NCBI GenBank assembly: GCA_964632495.1
Contig: CAZWDS010000056.1
Location: forward strand, 1-19,354
Origin: CALKXV01 sp964632495
GTDB lineage: Bacteria; Pseudomonadota; Alphaproteobacteria; Rhodobacterales; Rhodobacteraceae
Direction of reading: 5' to 3'
DNA: 19,354 nt
Part shown: in pieces, positions 12,489 through 19,354 of the stretch
How the letters are laid out: the number at the start of each line of letters is the position of its first letter
Numbering within the stretch: the stretch's first letter is position 1
The notes under the pieces: model-generated
Database searches by the model: none
Seen by the model: only the letters and a program-made list of their open reading frames with translations
What the model was told of the DNA's origin: nothing
Program-made: the position numbers and the translations under genes

Positions 12489-13316
12489 CTAGCGCTTTTC
12501 AGCTGCCGGATAGGTGCCCAGAATGTGCAGTTTGTCGGTGAAGTATTCCAGCTCTTCCAAGGCCAGTTGAACCGATTTATCCTCGGGATGACCATCAATG
12601 TCGGCGTAAAACTGCGTGGCGGTAAAGGACCCATCCACCATATAGCTTTCCAGCTTGATCATATTCACGCCGTTCGTCGCAAACCCGCCCATCGCCTTAT
12701 AAAGCGCGGCCGGAATATTGCGCACGCGAAAGACAAAGGTGGTGATCATCGTGTCGCTGCGTCGCGTGTTGTCGGCGTCGCGCGACATCAAAAGGAAGCG
12801 CGTTGTGTTGTGATCTTCGTCCTCGATGTGACGCGCCAAAACGTCCAGACCATAGACCTCGGCGGCCAGTTCTGACGCCAATGCGCCCTGCGTCACGTCG
12901 CCCGCTTCGGCCACTTCGCGCGCTGCGCGCGCATTATCCGGACTAACGCGCCCTTTGATGTCATGTTTTTTAAGAAATTTGCCGCATTGTGGAAGCAGCA
13001 CCAAATGGCTGTGCGCGTCGGTCACATCCGCAACTTTCGCCCCCGGCACGCCCAAAAGATTGATGTGCACGCGCACAAAAGCTTCACCGATGATGTGCAA
13101 ACCGCTTTCCGGCAAAAGCCGGTGAATGTCTGCGACACGTCCATATGTTGTGTTTTCAACCGGCAGCATCGCAAAATCTGCCTCACCAGACCGGGTGGCC
13201 TCGATCACATCTTCAAAGGTCCGGCAGGGCAAAACCTGCAAATCGGGCCGTGTTTCGGCGCAAGCCTGGTGCGAATAGGCGCCCAGTTCTCCCTGAAAGG
13301 CGATACGTCCGGTCAT
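12489..13316 (-). CDS. pheA: Prephenate dehydratase
   Basis: A 275-residue cytosolic enzyme that converts prephenate to phenylpyruvate in phenylalanine synthesis. The catalytic domain (about 1-180) shows FQGELGAYSHQA at 7-18, LPVENTTYGRV at 51-61 and the active-site NTTRF at 170-174. A C-terminal ACT domain (about 190-270) with GVNMIKLESYM at 216-226 should give phenylalanine feedback control; the Phe-binding ESRP motif of enterobacterial enzymes reads ESYM here. There is no chorismate mutase domain, as is usual outside enterobacteria. GGAG lies 8 nt before the ATG. It is divergent from the cytochrome c gene, an arrangement that I recall as common in Rhodobacterales. Confidence 0.96.
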   Translation of the reverse strand: MTGRIAFQGELGAYSHQACAETRPDLQVLPCRTFEDVIEATRSGEADFAMLPVENTTYGRVADIHRLLPESGLHIIGEAFVRVHINLLGVPGAKVADVTDAHSHLVLLPQCGKFLKKHDIKGRVSPDNARAAREVAEAGDVTQGALASELAAEVYGLDVLARHIEDEDHNTTRFLLMSRDADNTRRSDTMITTFVFRVRNIPAALYKAMGGFATNGVNMIKLESYMVDGSFTATQFYADIDGHPEDKSVQLALEELEYFTDKLHILGTYPAAEKR

Positions 13317-13364
13317 GGCTCACTCCAAAGGTGCGGCAACAAGGTCGATTGGTCGCGCCTCTTA

Positions 13365-13398
13365 TCCCTTGAAGGACCCTAAGGGAAGCGGATAGATA
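13365..13398 (+). promoter_or_regulatory. Candidate control region between pheA and cytochrome c
   Basis: The 111-bp divergent gap contains TCCCTT (13365-13370) and AAGGGA (13381-13386), a 6-bp inverted repeat with a 10-nt spacer. Overlapping it is a possible plus-strand promoter for the cytochrome gene: TTGAAG (13369-13374), an 18-bp spacer, then TAGATA (13393-13398). Matches to consensus are partial (4 of 6 and 3 of 6), so this is only a candidate. Confidence 0.28.
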
Positions 13399-13427
13399 CG
13401 CGCAAACATCGACGAACGGGATCCGAT

Positions 13428-13943
13428 ATGTTCGACACTATGACTTTGACGAAGGTTGCAGGCGGTTTTTGCGGCACGTTTTTGATCTTCCTACTTGGCA
13501 AATTTGGCGCCGAGTTCATCTATCACGAAGCCAAGCACCACGGCGACGATCATCATCAGGCCTATGTCATTGACACAGGCGGTGACGAAGCGGCCGAAGA
13601 AGAAGTGGTCGAAGTGGCCTTTGCGGATGTCTTTGCAGCTGCCGATGCGGGTGCGGGCGAAAAGCTGTTCCGTCAGTGCAAAGCCTGTCACGCACTTGAA
13701 GCTGGCAAAAACGGCACCGGGCCTTACTTGAACGGGATTGTGGGGCGCGCTTTGGGTGCTGTGGATGGATTTGGATATTCGGGTGGTTTTGCTGATGTGG
13801 CCGACGCCTGGTCCCCGGAAAACCTGAACGCTTTCATCGAAAACCCCAAGGGTTTCGCAGCGGACACGAAAATGTCCTACAAGGGCATGGATGACGTCGA
13901 AGACCGCGCGAACCTGATAGCTTATCTTCAGACAATTAACTGA
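13428..13943 (+). CDS. Membrane-anchored c-type cytochrome (class I)
   Basis: A 171-residue electron carrier. An uncleaved N-terminal membrane anchor spans about residues 8-31. An acidic/histidine-rich linker (about 33-65) follows, then a class I cytochrome c domain on the periplasmic side. Haem attachment is CKACH at 84-88 (C84, C87, H88). The probable axial methionine is M149 in TKMSYKG. This anchor-linker-haem layout matches the CycM/cytochrome c552/c-y group, which shuttles electrons from the bc1 complex to terminal oxidases or, in phototrophs, to the reaction centre. The ATG at 13428 gives the full anchor; 13440 is an alternative. An intrinsic terminator follows 23 bp after the stop. Confidence 0.93.
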   Translation: MFDTMTLTKVAGGFCGTFLIFLLGKFGAEFIYHEAKHHGDDHHQAYVIDTGGDEAAEEEVVEVAFADVFAAADAGAGEKLFRQCKACHALEAGKNGTGPYLNGIVGRALGAVDGFGYSGGFADVADAWSPENLNAFIENPKGFAADTKMSYKGMDDVEDRANLIAYLQTIN

Positions 13944-13966
13944 GAATAGCCTTCAGCAGGCCAAGC

Positions 13967-14000
13967 AAAAGCCGGATGCCCGCCCGCGTCCGGCTTTTTT
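13967..14000 (+). terminator. Intrinsic terminator after cytochrome c gene
   Basis: AAAAGCCGGATG (13967-13978) pairs with CGTCCGGCTTTT (13987-13998) over 12 bp with one G-U pair and an 8-nt loop, and the 3' side runs into six T residues (13995-14000). This is a textbook Rho-independent terminator, which also separates the cytochrome unit from the yej operon. Confidence 0.92.
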
Positions 14001-14120
14001 GCATCGCACAGAAAGTTCACACAGAGTTCAGGACTTCGGGCTTGAACCGTCGACAAATCGAATTTTAGTTACAAGTTAAGGAAAATAAGCGCAGTCTACG
14101 TCCAGAACGGAGGAGTATTC

Positions 14121-16016
14121 ATGTCTCGGACCATCACAAAAGCCGCTTCGGTGTCGGAAAGTCGCTGGACGGCCTTTGGTATCTTGGGCGCAGGCGCTTT
14201 GATGGCAAGCTTGGTTCCGGCTTTCGGCGACAGCCACCAAAAGATCATCGTTAGCCACGGATTTAGTGAATACAACGAACTGGGCTATTCCCCTGACAGC
14301 CCGCATCTGAACTATGTAAACCCCGACGCGCCGAAGGGGGGCGAGATCAGCATCGCGACGATCGGCACCTTTGACAGCATGAACCCCTATGCCACCGGCA
14401 AAGGCACTTGGGGCGCGCTTTCGACCTCTGGCTACGAAGACATGATGGTGCCGGTGTCGGACGAGATTGATACGCTGTACTGCCTTTTGTGCGAAACACT
14501 GGAATACCCCGAAGACCAAAGCTGGGTTGTGTTCAATCTGCGCAAAGATGTGACCTTTTCTGACGGCACACCGATGACTTCCGCCGATATTCTGTTCAGC
14601 TACAATCTGCTGATCGACCAAGGCACACCGTCCTATGCGAATTTCGTGTCCGAAGTTGTGGCATCTGCCGAAGCGTTAGATGACTACACTTTGAAGTTCA
14701 CCTTCAACGAAGATGTGCCCAAAAAGGATTTGATCGTCATCATGGGCTCGCTGCCCGCATGGTCAAAGAAATGGTATGAAGAGACAGGCGCCCGGCTTGA
14801 CGAAAGCCGGTTGGACATCAGCCCCGGCACCGGCCCTTACGTGGTCGATGAGGTCGATGTGGGTCGCAAAATCGTCTACAAACGGAACCCAGATTACTGG
14901 GGGGCCGATCATTATCTGATGAAGGGCCGGTCCAACTTCGACAAAATTCGGGTTGAGTATTTCGGTGACAGTTCAGCCGCGTTCGAGGCATTCAAGGCTG
15001 GCGTTTACACGTTCCGGCAGGAAAACAGCTCGATCAACTGGGCAACGCTTTATGATTTCCCGGCCCTGGATAACGGTTGGGTCAAAAAGGAAACCTTGCC
15101 CGACGGGACCTTGCCCGGCGCGACGGGTTTCGTCTTCAATATGAAATCGGACAAATTCGCGGACCGGAATGTGCGTCTGGCCATTGGGCATATGTACAAC
15201 TTCACGTGGACGAACCAGAACTTGCAGTACGGTTTGTTCAAGCAACGCGAAAGCTTTTGGGAAAACGACCGCTTGAAAGCCGTTGGTCTGCCCGAAGGCC
15301 GCGAGTTGGAGATTCTTGAGGAATTCCGCGATCAACTACCCGCCGCCATCTTTGACGAACCGGTCTGGATGCCCCACGAAAGCGGTGAGCGACCGTTGGA
15401 TCGACGCAACCTGCGCAAGGCCCTTGGATTTATGGCTGAAGCCGGTTTCACGCCCGGCGATGACGGCATGTTGCGCGATGCAAATGGCAACACCTTGGAC
15501 ATCGAGTTTATCGAGGATTCCCAGAACTTTGACCGCATCCTGCTTCCCTATGTCGAAAACCTGAAGGCTTTGGGCGTGAACATCACGTACAACCGAATTG
15601 ATCCCAGCCAGTACCAAAACCGCCGTCAAAACAACGACTTTGATATGCGGTTCGCGGGCTATTCCAGCGGCCTAGTTGAAGGGTCTGGGCTTGAACAAAA
15701 GTACTCCTGCAAAGACCGCGACGACCTGTTCAATCCCGCGAACTATTGCAATCCGGTGATTGATGCTTTGGCCAAACGTGTGCTTGAGGTCGAAACCTAC
15801 GACGAACTGGCCGCTCATGTGCGTGCCGTTGATCGGATCATGCGCTACGATTACTTCGTGGTGCCGGTCTGGACATTGCAGGAAAACTGGGTCGCCTACT
15901 TCGACATGTACGAATACCCCGAAAACCTGCCCGAGTTTGGCCTTGGTCACTTGGATTACTGGTGGCACAACGCCGAAAAAGAAGCCGCGCTAAAAGCCGC
16001 GGGCGCGTTGAGGTAA
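14121..16016 (+). CDS. yejA: ABC transporter substrate-binding protein, YejA type
   Basis: A 631-residue periplasmic binding protein of solute-binding family 5 (peptide/nickel/microcin C). An N-terminal export signal has its hydrophobic core at about 17-34 and likely cleavage after AFG (36). The mature start HGFSEYNELGYSPD, followed by LNYVNPDAPKGG (63-74), is the recognised YejA-type beginning, and the domain continues to the C-terminus at family length. Members deliver oligopeptides, including the peptide antibiotic microcin C in E. coli, to YejBE. GGAGGAG lies just ahead of the ATG. It is the first gene of yejABEF, 7 bp from yejB. The 120 bp between the terminator and this gene shows no convincing promoter hexamers. 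Confidence 0.94.
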   Translation: MSRTITKAASVSESRWTAFGILGAGALMASLVPAFGDSHQKIIVSHGFSEYNELGYSPDSPHLNYVNPDAPKGGEISIATIGTFDSMNPYATGKGTWGALSTSGYEDMMVPVSDEIDTLYCLLCETLEYPEDQSWVVFNLRKDVTFSDGTPMTSADILFSYNLLIDQGTPSYANFVSEVVASAEALDDYTLKFTFNEDVPKKDLIVIMGSLPAWSKKWYEETGARLDESRLDISPGTGPYVVDEVDVGRKIVYKRNPDYWGADHYLMKGRSNFDKIRVEYFGDSSAAFEAFKAGVYTFRQENSSINWATLYDFPALDNGWVKKETLPDGTLPGATGFVFNMKSDKFADRNVRLAIGHMYNFTWTNQNLQYGLFKQRESFWENDRLKAVGLPEGRELEILEEFRDQLPAAIFDEPVWMPHESGERPLDRRNLRKALGFMAEAGFTPGDDGMLRDANGNTLDIEFIEDSQNFDRILLPYVENLKALGVNITYNRIDPSQYQNRRQNNDFDMRFAGYSSGLVEGSGLEQKYSCKDRDDLFNPANYCNPVIDALAKRVLEVETYDELAAHVRAVDRIMRYDYFVVPVWTLQENWVAYFDMYEYPENLPEFGLGHLDYWWHNAEKEAALKAAGALR

Positions 16017-16023
16017 CCGCCAG

Positions 16024-17106
16024 ATGGGCGCCTATATATTCCGGCGAATGTTGCTGATCATTCCGACGCTGTTCGGGATTATGCTGATCAACTTCACCCT
16101 GACCCAGTTCGTCCCCGGCGGCCCGATCGAGCAAATTCTTGCGCGTCTGGAAGGGTCGGGCGATGTGTTCGAAAGCATCTCGGGTGGTGGCGGCGATGTG
16201 GATATCGGGTCGTCCGACGAAAGCAGCTATGTGGGCGCGCGCGGACTTCCGGCCGAGTTTATCGAGGAACTAGAACGCGAGTTCGGCTTCGACAAACCGG
16301 CCTATCAGCGGTTTTTCGACATGATGTGGAACTACATTCGGTTCGACTTCGGCGAGAGTTACTTCCGATCCATCAGCGTGGTTGACTTGGTGATCGAGAA
16401 AATGCCGGTGTCGATCACGCTTGGGCTTTGGTCGACCTTGATCGCTTACCTCATTTCGATCCCCTTAGGTATTCGAAAAGCGGTGCGTGACGGAACCAGT
16501 TTTGACACTTGGACCAGTGGGTTGATCATCGTCGCCTACGCGATCCCGGGGTTTCTGTTCGCCATCCTTTTGCTGGTTCTCTTCGCAGGCGGCACCTATT
16601 TCCAATGGTTCCCGTTACGCGGACTGACTTCGGACAATTTCGAAGACTTGTCGGCAATCGGTAAAGCGCTGGACTATCTGTGGCACATCGCGTTGCCCGT
16701 CACGGCCTCGGCGATCAGCGGGTTTGCCACGCTGACGTTGCTGACGAAGAACTCGTTTCTGGACGAGATTAACAAGCAGTACGTGATCACCGCCAAGGCC
16801 AAGGGGCTGGATGAAAGTCGCGTGCTTTATGGCCATGTCTTCCGCAACGCCATGCTGATCGTGATTGCCGGCTTCCCGTCACTGTTCATCGGAATTTTCT
16901 TCGGGTCGTCGCTGATCATCGAAACGATCTTCTCGCTGGATGGCTTGGGCCGACTTGGGTTCGAAGCGGCGGTGCAACGGGATTACCCGGTCATCTTTGG
17001 CACGCTGTTTGCCTTCGGTCTGGTCGGCCTGTTGATCGGGATTCTGTCTGACCTGATGTATGTCTTCGTCGATCCCCGCATCGACTTTGACAAGCGGGAG
17101 GCCTGA
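16024..17106 (+). CDS. yejB: ABC transporter permease YejB
   Basis: A 360-residue inner-membrane permease of the oligopeptide (DppB/OppB) class; E. coli YejB has a similar length. The N-terminal transmembrane segment MGAYIFRRMLLIIPTLFGIM is followed by a periplasmic loop with a glycine/aspartate-rich stretch (about 53-66) and the ELEREFGFDKP motif. Five further hydrophobic segments follow. The EAA-type coupling loop, contacting the ATPase, is seen as ITAKAKGLDESRVLYGHVFRNAM at about 258-280. GAGG overlaps the end of yejA 10 nt before the ATG, and yejE follows after 3 bp, so the genes are clearly co-transcribed. Confidence 0.95.
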   Translation: MGAYIFRRMLLIIPTLFGIMLINFTLTQFVPGGPIEQILARLEGSGDVFESISGGGGDVDIGSSDESSYVGARGLPAEFIEELEREFGFDKPAYQRFFDMMWNYIRFDFGESYFRSISVVDLVIEKMPVSITLGLWSTLIAYLISIPLGIRKAVRDGTSFDTWTSGLIIVAYAIPGFLFAILLLVLFAGGTYFQWFPLRGLTSDNFEDLSAIGKALDYLWHIALPVTASAISGFATLTLLTKNSFLDEINKQYVITAKAKGLDESRVLYGHVFRNAMLIVIAGFPSLFIGIFFGSSLIIETIFSLDGLGRLGFEAAVQRDYPVIFGTLFAFGLVGLLIGILSDLMYVFVDPRIDFDKREA

Positions 17107-17109
17107 TCC

Positions 17110-18291
17110 ATGGCCATGCCCGACCCCACCCCCGACTTGGCATCCGAAACGCCGGTCAAAGTTCCACCACCTCGCAAACGCCCGTGGCTCTCGCCACTCA
17201 ACCAACGGCGCTGGCGGAATTTCAAACGCAACCGACGCGCACTATGGTCACTGATCATTTTCTGCGTATTGTTCGGCCTTAGTCTTCTGGCCGAGTTCAT
17301 CGCCAACGACAAACCGATCCTCGTAAAGCACAACGGCGAATACTACATGCCGATCTTCAAGTTCTATCCGGAAACCGCCTTTGGCGGCGACCTCAGGCTT
17401 GAGGCCCAATACCAATACGAGGACATCGAATGCCTGATCGTGTCCGGTGGCGTGATCGATTGTTACGACGATCCGGAAGGCATTCTGGCCGAAATCGAGG
17501 AAAGCGGCACCGCCTTGGGCGAGCCTGTGGACAAAGGCTGGGTGCTGTGGCCGATCATTCCGTACAAGTTCGACACCATCGTCGACATTCAGGGCGCGGC
17601 ACCGTCGGCACCTGACAGCAACAACCTTCTGGGCACCGATGACACCAAACGCGATGTCTTGGCCCGTGTGATCTATGGCTTCCGATTGTCCATCTTCTTC
17701 ACCCTGATCGTCACCGTCATTGCCAGCGCCATCGGGATCGTGGCCGGCGCGGTTCAAGGATACTTCGGCGGCTGGTTGGATCTGGTCTTCCAGCGATTGC
17801 TTGAGATATGGTCCTCGACGCCTTCGCTGTACGTCATCATCATCATGTTCGCGATCTTCGGGCGAAGTTTTTGGATGCTGGTGTTCTTAACCGTGCTTTT
17901 TGGTTGGCCCGCCCTCGTCGGCGTGGTCCGGGCCGAGTTCCTGCGCGCGCGCAACTTCGAATACGTCCGCGCCGCGCGCGCTTTGGGTGTGTCGAACAGC
18001 ACGATCATGTTCCGCCACATGCTGCCCAATGCCATGGTCGCCACGGTCACGCTTTTGCCCTTCATCATCACCGGTACGATCTCAACGCTTGCGGGCCTCG
18101 ACTTCTTGGGCTACGGCCTGCCCTCCTCGGCCCCGTCCTTGGGCGAGCTGACGTTACAAGCCAAACAGAACCTGCAAGCGCCTTGGCTGGGCTTCACCGC
18201 CTTCTTCACCTTTGCCATCATGCTGTCGCTACTGGTGTTCATCTTCGAAGGCGTGCGCGATGCCTTCGACCCACGAAAGACGTTCTCATGA
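17110..18291 (+). CDS. yejE: ABC transporter permease YejE
   Basis: A 393-residue inner-membrane permease of the OppC/DppC class, partner of YejB. Proline/basic residues (1-45) precede the first membrane segment (about 45-63). A large periplasmic region (about 64-175) leads to the LGTDDTKRDVLAR motif at 174-186. The EAA loop is VRAARALGVSNSTIMFRHMLPNAM, and the end VRDAFDPRKTFS is typical. It is longer than E. coli YejE (about 341) because of an extended N-terminus and an insertion in the periplasmic loop carrying two cysteines (C108, C118). GGGAG lies 9 nt before the ATG; a second ATG at 17116 is possible. The stop overlaps the yejF start by 4 nt. Confidence 0.95.
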   Translation: MAMPDPTPDLASETPVKVPPPRKRPWLSPLNQRRWRNFKRNRRALWSLIIFCVLFGLSLLAEFIANDKPILVKHNGEYYMPIFKFYPETAFGGDLRLEAQYQYEDIECLIVSGGVIDCYDDPEGILAEIEESGTALGEPVDKGWVLWPIIPYKFDTIVDIQGAAPSAPDSNNLLGTDDTKRDVLARVIYGFRLSIFFTLIVTVIASAIGIVAGAVQGYFGGWLDLVFQRLLEIWSSTPSLYVIIIMFAIFGRSFWMLVFLTVLFGWPALVGVVRAEFLRARNFEYVRAARALGVSNSTIMFRHMLPNAMVATVTLLPFIITGTISTLAGLDFLGYGLPSSAPSLGELTLQAKQNLQAPWLGFTAFFTFAIMLSLLVFIFEGVRDAFDPRKTFS

Positions 18292-19354
18292 GTGTGGTGT
18301 TGGATGTGCGCGATCTGAACGTCTCGTTCCGGCAAGACGGGGCCGAAAGCCATGCGGTGAAAGGCGTGAGTTTCAATATTGGCAAGGGCGAAACGGTTGC
18401 CTTGGTGGGCGAGTCTGGTTCCGGCAAATCGGTCACCGCCTTGTCGACCGTTTCGTTGTTGCCCGATAGCGCGACGATCAAGGGATCAATCCGCTATGAC
18501 GGTGCTGAAATGGTGGACGCGGACGAAGCCGAACTGCGCCGGGTCCGCGGCAACGACATCAGCTTTATCTTTCAAGAACCGATGACATCGCTGAACCCGC
18601 TGCACACCTTGGAAAAGCAGTTGGCCGAAAGCCTGTTATTGCACCAGGGCCTTTCTGGCGACGCGGCGCGCGCGCGTATTCTAGAACTCTTGAACAAGGT
18701 CGGAATCGTGAACCCCGAAGAACGGCTGTCCGCCTATCCGCACCAGTTGTCAGGCGGGCAACGACAGCGTGTGATGATCGCTATGGCGCTGGCCAATGGG
18801 CCTGACCTGTTGATCGCGGACGAACCGACCACGGCGCTGGATGTGACCATTCAGGCGCAAATCCTCGAACTTCTGGCTGATCTGAAAGAGGCCGAAGGCA
18901 TGTCGATGTTGTTCATCACCCATGATCTGGGCATCGTGCGCAAGTTCGCCGACCGGGTCTATGTGATGAAGGACGGCGAGATCGTGGAACAGGGCGAGAC
19001 CAAAGCCTTGTTCGACAATCCGCAACATCCCTACACGCAAACACTGCTTTCGGCTGAATCCACAGGCGTGCCCGACCCGGTGAAGACAGGGTCCGAAGTG
19101 ATTGCCGAAACCGACGCACTGCGGATCTGGTTTCCCATTCAGCGCGGATTGCTGAAACGCACGGTGGGGCACATTAAGGCGGTGAATGCGGCCAGCCTTT
19201 CGGTGCGGGCCGGCGAAACGCTTGGCATCGTTGGCGAAAGTGGCTCGGGCAAGACCACGCTGGCGCTGGCGATCATGCGGCTGATCTCGTCCGAAGGCCC
19301 GGTGTTGTTTATGGGACGCAATATTCAGGGGCTAAGTTCCAAGGCCCTGCGGCC
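18288..19354 (+). CDS. yejF: ABC transporter ATP-binding protein YejF (3' truncated by window)
   Basis: The cytoplasmic ATPase of the importer, with two nucleotide-binding domains fused in one chain; 355 codons are visible and the gene runs off the right edge (family length is about 530). The first domain is complete: Walker A GESGSGKS (41-48), Q-loop FQEPMTSLNP (95-104), signature LSGGQRQR (154-161), Walker B LLIADEP (174-180) and H-loop THD (211-213). The second domain begins with Walker A GESGSGKT (316-323) and is cut soon after. The ATG at 18288 overlaps the yejE stop (ATGA). No defect is seen in the visible part. Confidence 0.96.
   Translation, partial: MSVVLDVRDLNVSFRQDGAESHAVKGVSFNIGKGETVALVGESGSGKSVTALSTVSLLPDSATIKGSIRYDGAEMVDADEAELRRVRGNDISFIFQEPMTSLNPLHTLEKQLAESLLLHQGLSGDAARARILELLNKVGIVNPEERLSAYPHQLSGGQRQRVMIAMALANGPDLLIADEPTTALDVTIQAQILELLADLKEAEGMSMLFITHDLGIVRKFADRVYVMKDGEIVEQGETKALFDNPQHPYTQTLLSAESTGVPDPVKTGSEVIAETDALRIWFPIQRGLLKRTVGHIKAVNAASLSVRAGETLGIVGESGSGKTTLALAIMRLISSEGPVLFMGRNIQGLSSKALR

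Noticed and set aside
14042..14070. Promoter for yejA (TTGAAC with TTAGTT)
   Set aside because: The -35 is acceptable but the -10 matches the consensus poorly at any usual spacing, so it is not listed as a feature.

Overview
This window is bacterial and fits an alphaproteobacterium of the Rhodobacterales (marine roseobacter type). The grounds are moderately GC-rich coding with C/G-ending codons, prephenate dehydratase divergent from a membrane-anchored cytochrome c, a short DUF4389 protein, a tripartite TRAP transporter and a YejABEF ABC transporter. The assignment is inference from gene content; no rRNA or other taxonomic marker is present. I found no tRNA, rRNA, CRISPR array, insertion sequence or phage gene.

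Layout, left to right. (1) 1-2960: a small DUF4389 membrane protein (-), a FadR-type GntR regulator (+), an NADPH-dependent FMN reductase (-) and a divergent ketopantoate-reductase-like Rossmann protein (+). The last two share a 164-bp control region with a tandem TGGTATNCAT repeat. (2) 2986-10660: a hexuronate/mannonate catabolic locus. An AGE-family sugar epimerase/isomerase and a GntR/FCD regulator overlap by 4 nt on the minus strand. Divergent from them is uxuA-uxuB-dctP-dctQ-dctM on the plus strand. The roughly 98-bp divergent gap carries a palindrome overlapping a TTGACA box. Read together, the TRAP transporter imports a sugar acid, UxuB (fructuronate reductase) makes D-mannonate, and UxuA dehydrates it to 2-keto-3-deoxy-D-gluconate (KDG). 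No uronate isomerase (UxaC) and no KDG kinase or aldolase lie in the window. The AGE protein is therefore the candidate for the missing isomerase step, which is the most interesting hypothesis here.

(3) 10700-13316, minus strand: pheA, then a 336-bp gap, a CxxC redoxin and a 3-hydroxyisobutyrate-dehydrogenase-like oxidoreductase. The gap is rich in symmetric elements: a TGCGA-N6-TCGCA palindrome, a perfect 14-bp palindrome and a tandem 11-bp repeat. (4) 13428-14000: a membrane-anchored cytochrome c closed by a clear intrinsic terminator. (5) 14121-19354: yejA-yejB-yejE-yejF, an oligopeptide/microcin-C-type ABC importer, with yejF cut by the right edge.

Most genes belong to well-known families. 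The parts worth a second look are the AGE isomerase in the mannonate operon, the stem-loops around the solute-binding protein gene, and the unexplained repeats in the intergenic regions.
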